A DNA stretch of 5,210 nt from Defluviitaleaceae bacterium (GTDB lineage: Bacteria > Bacillota_A > Clostridia > Lachnospirales > WQUN01): positions 1 through 5,210 of the forward strand of contig WREB01000116.1 of NCBI GenBank assembly GCA_009779525.1. Reading direction: 5' to 3'. Position numbers and translations under genes: made by a program. The notes below the pieces were generated by a model that saw nothing but the letters and a program-made list of their open reading frames with translations, was not told the DNA's origin and ran no database searches. Shown in pieces: positions 1 through 4,258 of this stretch (position 1 is its first letter; every line of letters begins with the position of its first letter).

Positions 1-430
1 ACTGCGCGACGCCGAGCCGCTGCTTCATTCCGAGGGAGCACTGGTTGAATTTGCGGCCTGCCGCTCCGGTCATGCTCACGAGCTTTAAGACGCGTTCGAT
101 TTCCTGCCTTGGATTTTTTACGCCGAGGTTAAGCGCCTGCATCATCAGGTTCTGGTAAACCGTGCTCTGCGGGAAGCACCCAGGATTTTCGATCAGCGCC
201 CCCATCCCGGCGCGAACCCCGGCGTCGGCGTAATGCCTTCCGTAAAGCTTTATTTCTCCGCCGCTTGGTACCAGCAAACCGCAAATCAATTTTTCCGTCG
301 TGGATTTGCCCGAGCCGTTTTCGCCGATGAATCCGTAAATGGAACCGGCAGGCACTTTAAGGTTTAGGTTATGCACCGCGCTTATGCCTCGGAAAGTTTT
401 GCTCAGCCCGATCGTTTCAATCGCATACAT
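1..430 (-). CDS. ABC transporter ATP-binding protein, BcrA/NatA-like (partial, C-terminus outside window)
   Basis: This is the N-terminal 143 codons of an ABC ATPase that would energise a membrane exporter from the cytoplasmic face. I translated it by hand because the frame runs off the left edge without a stop. Visible parts, in order, are strand 1 (MYAIETIGLSKTF), the Walker A loop GENGSGKST at residues 36-44 with Lys42, a Q-loop-region stretch LIENPGCFPQ at about 79-88, and the signature CSLGMKQRLGVA at about 131-142. The SLGMKQRLG form of the signature is typical of the drug, bacitracin and lantibiotic type ATPases. Walker B and the H-loop lie outside the window. The ATG at 430 is preceded by GGAGG (440-444) nine bases away, inside the previous gene's end, and the two genes overlap by 14 bases. 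A permease gene would be expected just beyond the left edge. The family is secure; the substrate is unknown. Confidence 0.93.
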   Translation of the reverse strand, partial: MYAIETIGLSKTFRGISAVHNLNLKVPAGSIYGFIGENGSGKSTTEKLICGLLVPSGGEIKLYGRHYADAGVRAGMGALIENPGCFPQSTVYQNLMMQALNLGVKNPRQEIERVLKLVSMTGAAGRKFNQCSLGMKQRLGVAQ

Positions 431-620
431 CGCGCTCCGCCTCCGTTTCCGCCTCGCCCGACAAAAACGCCTCGACGAATTTAATCTCGATTTTTTTGTA
501 CCCCTTGACCGCTCCGTTTTCGATAACCCTGTACCCGCCCGCCACTACGTTTTCGATCGATTTGTAGCCTGACGCGACTCCTTTTGCGATTTTTCGCTCC
601 GCCGTTAAAATTATATTCAT
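417..620 (-). CDS. Small 11-residue-repeat protein (GYKxIE type), first gene of the ABC operon
   Basis: This is a 67-residue protein with no signal peptide or obvious membrane span. After a short leader (MNIILTAERKIAK) it has consecutive 11-residue repeats: GVASGYKSIEN, VVAGGYRVIEN, GAVKGYKKIEI, then a degenerate KFVEAFLSGEA. Each repeat carries G-aromatic-basic-x-I-E, a pattern expected to give an amphipathic helix lying on a membrane or packing as a coiled coil. I recall short proteins of this kind beside ABC and two-component genes in gut Clostridia, generally annotated as hypothetical; no function is known to me. The ATG at 620 has a strong GAGAGGAG Shine-Dalgarno sequence (629-636) eight bases upstream. 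The 14-base overlap with the ABC ATPase start implies translational coupling. The gene is driven from the operator-bearing promoter at 665-724. That it is a real gene is well supported; its role as a transporter accessory is inference. Confidence 0.82.
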   Translation of the reverse strand: MNIILTAERKIAKGVASGYKSIENVVAGGYRVIENGAVKGYKKIEIKFVEAFLSGEAETEAERDVCD

Positions 621-670
621 CGGCGCATCTCCTCTCGTTTTCGCGAGCGTTTCCCGCGTTGAATAAACAT

Positions 671-676
671 ATGTTA
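671..676 (-). promoter_or_regulatory. Possible -10 element of the ABC operon promoter
   Basis: On the minus strand TAACAT follows four bases after the last operator repeat. The equivalent place in the two-component promoter holds TAGTTT, and both are preceded by CGG then T. No convincing -35 sequence sits 16-18 bases upstream. That region is occupied by operator repeats, as expected for a promoter that depends on a bound activator. An overlapping alternative is TATGTT at 666-671. This is a weak assignment made mainly by position. Confidence 0.35.
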
Positions 677-680
677 ACCG

Positions 681-724
681 CGGATTGTTTAATAATTGTT
701 AGCGCAGCGTTTGCGAAATGTTTA
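681..724 (-). promoter_or_regulatory. Operator: four tandem 11-bp repeats upstream of the ABC operon
   Basis: Read on the minus strand, the 44 bases divide exactly into four 11-base units: TAAACATTTCG, CAAACGCTGCG, CTAACAATTAT and TAAACAATCCG. All four have AAC at unit positions 3-5, three continue with A and one with G, and units 3 and 4 share AACAAT. They lie 60 bases upstream of the start codon of the 67-residue protein. Known background: OmpR/PhoB-family regulators bind direct repeats 11 bp apart, for example the TTAACA-type Pho boxes of Bacillus. The same arrangement occurs at 3139-3182 in front of the response-regulator gene. The repeat pattern is seen directly; binding by that regulator is inferred. 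Confidence 0.7.
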
Positions 725-740
725 TTTGCGCGGCGGCGGA

Positions 741-775
741 ATAAATAAAAAACGGCGCTTAATTTATAAGCGCCG
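741..775 (-). terminator. Rho-independent terminator of the two-component operon
   Basis: A perfect 9-bp stem (753-761 paired with 767-775, CGGCGCTTA with TAAGCGCCG) encloses a 5-base loop. On the minus strand the stem is followed by TTTTTT and then further T-rich sequence (741-752). It begins 21 bases after the stop codon of the 181-residue protein gene. On the plus strand the stem is not followed by a T tract, so it works in the minus direction only. It separates the two-component operon from the ABC operon promoter, showing that they are separate transcription units. Confidence 0.92.
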
Positions 776-796
776 CCGTAAAAATATTTACCGTAA

Positions 797-1342
797 TCAG
801 TTGGTGGTCAATGAATTTCCTTTTTCGCAGATTCCGTGTATCTCGTCGTACTTCCGCTCGATTAGCGGCGCGACCTCCGCCTCGCGCTTTTTGGTAAGTT
901 GAATGTACAATCGGTACGGAAGCGCCCAGCCAATCATTCCCGGGATCCCAAACGCGACGCCAAGCCATATGACCGGCGACTCGGCCGTCACGGAAAAAAC
1001 GGACGCCGCTATGAACGCGGTGCCGATCAAACCGACGATGATCGAATATATGGAGGCGTTTCGCGTTTCTGTTTTCTCGAGCGTATCTATTTCGTCCATG
1101 CACGCCTCGAAATGCCGCTCGAGGCGGATCAATTCCGCCTTGTTCGGAAATTTCCGGTCGCGTTTCAAATTAAGCGCGACTGCGCCTGCGAACTGCTTCG
1201 CGGGCGTTAATTCGTCCTGCAGCCAGCCGAAGTTTGCGTAGGCGTCGATATACATGGACGCTTTGCCGCAGTCCACGGATAAACGTTTGTATTCGTAGCC
1301 GATGTATTCGCCGCCGCCTTTCGTGATTTCGCTTACGCTCAT
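797..1342 (-). CDS. Conserved-type hypothetical membrane protein, two helices, third gene of the two-component operon
   Basis: This is a 181-residue protein. Residues 1-97 are soluble, with a basic stretch [15 protein letters not shown] (about 57-71) and an acidic, probably helical segment at 72-93. Two membrane helices follow, roughly residues 98-119 and 123-146, joined by a very short turn. A charged soluble tail of about 35 residues ends the protein ([15 protein letters not shown]). The layout resembles a helical hairpin anchoring two cytoplasmic arms. I recall similar proteins next to ABC and two-component genes in Clostridia annotated only as hypothetical. The ATG at 1342 overlaps the kinase stop as ATGA, and AAGGAG lies ten bases upstream, so translation is coupled to the kinase. 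The coupling suggests an accessory to signalling, such as a partner of the sensor. I do not recognise a named domain. Confidence 0.85.
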   Translation of the reverse strand: MSVSEITKGGGEYIGYEYKRLSVDCGKASMYIDAYANFGWLQDELTPAKQFAGAVALNLKRDRKFPNKAELIRLERHFEACMDEIDTLEKTETRNASIYSIIVGLIGTAFIAASVFSVTAESPVIWLGVAFGIPGMIGWALPYRLYIQLTKKREAEVAPLIERKYDEIHGICEKGNSLTTN

Positions 1343-1764
1343 GCCACTTCGACTCCTTCGGTTTCGTCGTTTATTATCGGAAGTCGGACGGTAAAAACGG
1401 AACCCTTGTCCGGCTCGCTTTTAACGGTAACCGTTCCTCCCGACAATTGGAGCGCGCGCAGGCAGATAGCCAGCCCAAGCCCGTTACCCTCCTGGGCGTG
1501 CGAAGCGTCGCCCTGATAGAATTTATCGAATGCGCGCCTTAGCGTCTGCTCGCTCATTCCGCATCCTGTGTCGGAAATGGCGACTACGATTTCGCCCGCG
1601 ATCGTTTTTTGGGTAAGCTTCACTTCGCCTCCCGCGCCGGTGAATTTAAGCGCGTTTGAAAGCAGATTGTTCCAGACGAGCTCAAGCAGGCTTTCGTCGG
1701 CCGTGATCATTGCGCTGTCTACCAAATCCGCTTCGAAGGAGATTTTTTTTCGTCCTATATTTTT
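1339..1764 (-). CDS. Histidine kinase C-terminal fragment (ATPase domain), out of frame with its N-terminal half
   Basis: The frame is open from just after a TGA at 1765-1767 down to the TGA at 1339. The first possible start is a TTG at 1725, giving 128 residues, and it has no Shine-Dalgarno sequence, so independent translation is doubtful. The fragment is a complete HATPase_c domain. It has an N box [11 protein letters not shown] with the Mg-ATP binding Asn, a G1 box DTGCGM, an F box FDKFYQGD and a G2 box GNGLGLAI, then [21 protein letters not shown] as the last strands. It binds ATP for phosphorylation of the His in the upstream half. The part upstream of the TTG reads KKISFEADL in this frame and continues the kinase sequence smoothly, which shows that it belongs to the preceding gene. 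Its end overlaps the next gene by 4 bases. Confidence 0.85.
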   Translation of the reverse strand, partial: KNIGRKKISFEADLVDSAMITADESLLELVWNNLLSNALKFTGAGGEVKLTQKTIAGEIVVAISDTGCGMSEQTLRRAFDKFYQGDASHAQEGNGLGLAICLRALQLSGGTVTVKSEPDKGSVFTVRLPIINDETEGVEVA

Positions 1765-2429
1765 TCAAATTGCAAAGCGCTCTCGCAAAGCTGGGCGCAC
1801 AAGTCATACTTAACTGGAACCGGCAGTATTTCAAGGCGCTCCAATTTATTAAGCTTTAAAATGTTCGAAACCAGGCCCGAGAGTTTTTTCGTCGCCCCGA
1901 TTATGGCGGCGGCGCACTCGTTGCGCTCGGCTTCCGAAAGCTTGCCGCTTTTTATGAGTTCGGCGTTGCTTTGCGCGACGGTAAGCGGCGTCTTGATCTC
2001 GTGCGATACGTCGGTGAAAAATTCCGTCTTCAACGTTTCGATGCTGCCGAGTTCCGCCACCATCCTGTTGAAATCTTCGGTCATTATGTCAAGGTAGTCG
2101 GCCTTGTCGGCGGTGTGAAGCGGCCTGACGTAGATAGAAAAATCGCCTCCCGCCACCTTCTTCGTCGCCGCCGCCAGATTTTTTAGCGGCTGGTCGTAGT
2201 TTTTGTCGATTTGCCAGCGCGTGTACAAAGTAAATCCCGCCGAAACCGCGACCCAATAAACGGCGACGATTATGGCCGACGAAGCCGGAATCGTGGCATA
2301 ATCGATAAGGGAACCCAAAAGGTAGTTTTGAATCGTGGTCAGGGCCGCCATTACCGCAAGGGTGAGGACGAAAATAGTGACGGGAAAATTCTTCGCCCTC
2401 GCGCGCTGGTTTTTTTTGCGTCTTCTCAC
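1755..2429 (-). CDS. Histidine kinase N-terminal fragment (membrane, HAMP and phospho-acceptor part)
   Basis: This fragment of 224 residues ends at TAG. It starts at a GTG that overlaps the regulator's TGA by 4 bases (GTGA), with AAGGCGGTG just upstream as a modest ribosome site. After a very basic N-terminus (MRRRKK) come membrane helix 1 at about 17-38 and helix 2 at about 51-72. The loop between them is only about 12 residues, so there is no sizeable external sensor domain. That is the style of 'intramembrane-sensing' kinases that work with ABC transporters. A HAMP-like linker follows (about 73-126), then the H box [13 protein letters not shown] with phospho-acceptor His143 and the second dimerisation helix to about 200. 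If translated as it stands, the product could dimerise in the membrane but could not bind ATP, so it would be inactive as a kinase. Confidence 0.85.
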   Translation of the reverse strand: MRRRKKNQRARAKNFPVTIFVLTLAVMAALTTIQNYLLGSLIDYATIPASSAIIVAVYWVAVSAGFTLYTRWQIDKNYDQPLKNLAAATKKVAGGDFSIYVRPLHTADKADYLDIMTEDFNRMVAELGSIETLKTEFFTDVSHEIKTPLTVAQSNAELIKSGKLSEAERNECAAAIIGATKKLSGLVSNILKLNKLERLEILPVPVKYDLCAQLCESALQFEKI

Positions 2430-3097
2430 CCGATCACCGCCTTGTAACCGAGCCCGCGCACGGTCACTATTTTAAATCCGTCGCAACTCGAAAACTTGTC
2501 GCGCAGCTTGGTCACGTAGACGTCGACCGCCCTAAGCGTCGTTTCCGATTCGATCCCCCAAAATTCGTCCATCAGCTGCGGCCTGGAAAATGTTTTGTTG
2601 GGGTAGGAGAGCAGCTTGTATAAAATGTTGAACTCCCGCGTCGTAACGGAAACTTCCTCGCCGCCTGCCGTCGCGCTCATTGCGTCGGCGTCAAGCACGA
2701 GGTCCCCAGCCATGATTTTTCGCTCCGTCTCGATGTTGGCGCGGCGAAGGAGCGCCCTCACCCTAAGGAGCAGCTCGTCAAGCTCAATCGGCTTTACCAT
2801 GTAGTCGTCGATGCCGAGCCTGAACCCCTTCTGCTTGGAAGACAGGTCGTCCCTTGCCGACATGAATAGGATCGGTATGCGTTTGTTCACTTTCCGGACG
2901 GCTTCCGCAAACTTGAATCCGTCGGTTTCCGGCATCATGATGTCCGAAATTATCAAATCGTACAGTTCGTTGTACATCAGCCCATACGCTTCGGAAGCCC
3001 GAAGGCAGCCCTTGGCGTTAAAGCCGCCGTCGTTGAGGCAGGCGCAAACGAGTTGGTTTAGCTTGGCGTCGTCTTCCACAACCAATATTTTTACGAT
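2426..3097 (-). CDS. OmpR/PhoB-family DNA-binding response regulator
   Basis: Counted from an ATC codon at 3097 the protein has 223 residues, the usual size. The receiver domain (about 1-115) has the acidic pocket EDD at 8-10, phospho-acceptor Asp52 in ISDIMMP, Ser80 in MSARD and Lys102 in VKP. The winged-helix DNA-binding domain (about 125-223) contains TTREFNIL, the recognition-helix region RAVDVYVTKLRDKF, and the C-terminal wing TVRGLGYK. No ATG lies at the expected start. A TTG at 3130 is in frame but has no ribosome site and lies within or very near the predicted promoter. A perfect GGGGAGG (3106-3112) sits eight bases before the ATC, and ATC GTA AAA matches the family's usual M-V-K-I-L-V-V-E-D-D start if ATC stands for ATG. 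It is first in the operon with the kinase and probably binds the repeats at 3139-3182 and 681-724. Confidence 0.93.
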   Translation of the reverse strand: MVKILVVEDDAKLNQLVCACLNDGGFNAKGCLRASEAYGLMYNELYDLIISDIMMPETDGFKFAEAVRKVNKRIPILFMSARDDLSSKQKGFRLGIDDYMVKPIELDELLLRVRALLRRANIETERKIMAGDLVLDADAMSATAGGEEVSVTTREFNILYKLLSYPNKTFSRPQLMDEFWGIESETTLRAVDVYVTKLRDKFSSCDGFKIVTVRGLGYKAVIG

Positions 3098-3105
3098 GGC
3101 TGAAA

Positions 3106-3112
3106 CCTCCCC
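3106..3112 (-). promoter_or_regulatory. Shine-Dalgarno sequence that decides the response-regulator start
   Basis: GGGGAGG on the minus strand is among the strongest ribosome sites in the window and sits eight bases before an ATC codon at 3097-3095. The only usual start codons near it in frame are a TTG 18 bases upstream of it and a TTG 20 bases downstream. The second of these would delete the first receiver strand. The spacing therefore points to ATC as the initiation codon, or to an ATG misread as ATC in this sequence. Confidence 0.75.
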
Positions 3113-3128
3113 GCTTCCTTTGCCCGGC

Positions 3129-3134
3129 AAACTA
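3129..3134 (-). promoter_or_regulatory. Possible -10 element of the two-component operon promoter
   Basis: TAGTTT on the minus strand lies four bases after the last operator repeat, the same distance as TAACAT in the ABC promoter. A transcript from here would start at about 3120-3123 and leave a leader of roughly 25 bases that includes the GGGGAGG site. That would exclude the in-frame TTG at 3130 as a start. The match to the -10 consensus is poor and no good -35 is present, as for an activator-dependent promoter. Confidence 0.3.
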
Positions 3135-3138
3135 ACCG

Positions 3139-3182
3139 CTAATTGTTTAAGCGGCGTTGCGGTTTTGTTTCCGTATTGTTAA
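3139..3182 (-). promoter_or_regulatory. Operator: four tandem 11-bp repeats upstream of the two-component operon
   Basis: On the minus strand the units are TTAACAATACG, GAAACAAAACC, GCAACGCCGCT and TAAACAATTAG, with AAC at positions 3-5 of all four. In both operators exactly one unit has AACG instead of AACA (unit 3 here, unit 2 at the ABC operon). Unit 4 and the following bases (3133-3150) match the ABC operator's 675-692 at 16 of 18 positions. The end of the array is 41 bases from the proposed start codon of the regulator. The array suits head-to-tail binding by an OmpR-type protein, so the regulator gene downstream is the likely ligand and the operon is probably autoregulated. The pattern is seen directly; the identity of the binding protein is inferred. 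Confidence 0.7.
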
Positions 3183-3239
3183 TAACATATTTTTTTGTGG
3201 CTTCGGCATAAAAACGTCCGCCTTTATGATTTGGCCAAC

Positions 3240-3268
3240 AAAAAGGCGGGCATATGCCGCGCCTTTTT
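3240..3268 (-). terminator. Bidirectional-looking Rho-independent terminator after the oxidoreductase gene
   Basis: The arms AAAAAGGCG (3240-3248) and CGCCTTTTT (3260-3268) pair over nine bases. Inside them GGC and GCC pair around an ATAT loop, with a single bulged G at 3259. Both strands end in a run of five T. No gene points towards it on the plus strand here, so its evident job is ending the sulfatase and oxidoreductase transcript about 40 bases past the oxidoreductase stop. The stretch 3183-3239 between it and the operator holds nothing else I can support. Confidence 0.85.
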
Positions 3269-3308
3269 ATATGCGTGATATTATAAATAATCGTCCGTCT
3301 GGTTTCGC

Positions 3309-4238
3309 TTAAGGCGTTTTTGCGTAAATGCAGTCGACGACCGGCTTAAACTGTTCTATCGTCCAAACCTCGCTTAATTTGCCCGCCATGATTTTTTCCG
3401 GCGCGGTAGTTTCGCCTCCGCCGCTGACGCTTACCTCGCGCCGTTCGCCGCCCCAAACCTTTGCGTAAACCTTGCCCGGCTCGACGGAAATACCGCCCTT
3501 TGACCCGTCGATTGTGATGTTTCCGAAAAAGTCCGTCTCGCGCATCGTATTATGCCAGTCTATCGCATGGCTTACGTTGCAACCGCCTTCGGTGGCCAAG
3601 ACGAGGCTTGACGCGCTGCCCCTGCTCGCCCCGCCTTTGATTGGAGACGCCGAAACTGCGAAGGCATTTTTTGGCGTTATGTCTATTAAATAATGCAAAA
3701 CGCTGAGATGATGGAAGGCGAGGTCTTCAAGCGCCAGCCGCTCGTAGGATAGCTCCCAGGGCGAGACTTCGCCGTACGGCAGGCCGCATTCGTACCTGAC
3801 TTGTTCGGGAGTCCCGATTAATCCATCGTCAATCACGCGCTTTGCCGTGGCGGCGCGCGGGTCGTAGCGGTAAAATTCACCGATGTAAACGGAGGCCCCG
3901 CGTTTTTTTGAGGCGCCGAGCGTCTCAAAAAAATCGCTTTTGGCCCTTAGCCTCAGCTTGCTTATAAGCAAAGGAATGCCCCGCTCGATTATTGCTATCT
4001 CGAGGGCGGTATCGTTCTTCGCGAAGTTGGGTACGTTGACCGCGGCGAAATCCGGCTTGAAGCGGTCGAACGCGCCGCTCGCGTCGCCGAATGTTTCGCA
4101 TCGCCCCGCTATCCAGTCCTTCGTTTGCTGTTCGCTGTTTTCGTATTCGCCGAAATAATCGACGAACGCGAATTCGTGACTATCCCCGGCGCCGTGCCAG
4201 CCGCGCTGCCCTTCAATTCCGATTAGCAAAACTCTCAT
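3309..4238 (-). CDS. Gfo/Idh/MocA-family oxidoreductase
   Basis: This is a 309-residue cytoplasmic NAD(P)-dependent dehydrogenase-type protein, probably acting on a sugar or sugar derivative. A Rossmann-like start MRVLLIG is followed by an unusual glycine loop, GIEGQRGWHG. Lys94 in ISKLRLR stands where the family has the EKP lysine. Family-like stretches follow: EFYRYDPRAATAKRVIDDG, LIGTPEQVRYE, then DLAFHHLSVLHYL (172-184) with the His residues usual at the active site. The C-terminus stops at QFKPVVDCIYAKTP, without the last helix typical of the family, so the protein is shorter than the common 330-380 residues. I chose ATG 4238 because AAAGGGA lies nine bases upstream and MRVLLIG is the natural strand-1 start. 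Earlier TTG 4268 and ATG 4259 would add only a polar extension. It follows the sulfatase by 20 bases in one operon. The substrate is unknown. Confidence 0.88.
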   Translation of the reverse strand: MRVLLIGIEGQRGWHGAGDSHEFAFVDYFGEYENSEQQTKDWIAGRCETFGDASGAFDRFKPDFAAVNVPNFAKNDTALEIAIIERGIPLLISKLRLRAKSDFFETLGASKKRGASVYIGEFYRYDPRAATAKRVIDDGLIGTPEQVRYECGLPYGEVSPWELSYERLALEDLAFHHLSVLHYLIDITPKNAFAVSASPIKGGASRGSASSLVLATEGGCNVSHAIDWHNTMRETDFFGNITIDGSKGGISVEPGKVYAKVWGGERREVSVSGGGETTAPEKIMAGKLSEVWTIEQFKPVVDCIYAKTP

Positions 4239-4258
4239 GTTATCGCGTCCCTTTCGCA

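Larger units (their letters stand above)
1339..2429 (-). pseudogene. Sensor histidine kinase gene, interrupted by a stop and a frameshift
   Basis: Taken together, the two halves make one ordinary sensor kinase of about 363 residues if one base is added between them: two membrane helices, HAMP-like linker, dimerisation and phospho-acceptor region, then ATPase domain. The break lies at 1743-1765. There the N-terminal frame reads FEKI, TAG, DEKK, while the ATPase half needs the frame shifted by one. Kinases of this family commonly have Trp followed by an acidic residue at that place (my recollection of the pattern FExxWEEK). So one explanation is TGG changed to TAG plus loss of one A from the A8 run at 1743-1750. 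Another is a single A lost from the A6 run at 1760-1765, which would read [11 protein letters not shown]. Sequencing error in the homopolymers, real inactivation, or slippage during expression are all possible. Confidence 0.75.

Noticed and set aside
666..675. A perfect 10-base palindrome AACATATGTT beside the ABC operator, considered as a separate repressor site.
   Set aside because: It is short and AT-rich and overlaps the probable -10 region. It has no counterpart in the two-component promoter, so chance is likely.
899..1241. Two overlapping plus-strand open frames opposite the 181-residue membrane protein gene.
   Set aside because: Both are antisense to a gene with good start, coupling and terminator evidence. 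They contain no plausible domain or ribosome site.
1755..1757. TAG read as an amino acid by an alternative genetic code.
   Set aside because: The frame also needs a one-base shift beyond the TAG, so recoding alone does not restore the kinase. Nothing else in the window suggests a changed code.
1758..1766. A programmed -1 ribosomal frameshift signal at the A6 run in the kinase gene.
   Set aside because: A slip at GAAAAAAT would give a full-length frame, but no canonical X XXY YYZ heptamer, downstream pseudoknot or well-placed internal ribosome site is evident. It is kept only as a possibility within the kinase finding.
3098..3130. TTG at 3130 as the start of the response regulator.
   Set aside because: It has no Shine-Dalgarno sequence, overlaps the predicted -10 region and would add 11 residues not typical of the family. 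The strong ribosome site lies downstream of it.
2811..3182. A plus-strand open frame across the response-regulator gene and its promoter.
   Set aside because: It is antisense to a complete OmpR-type protein and ends inside the operator. Nothing in it resembles a domain.
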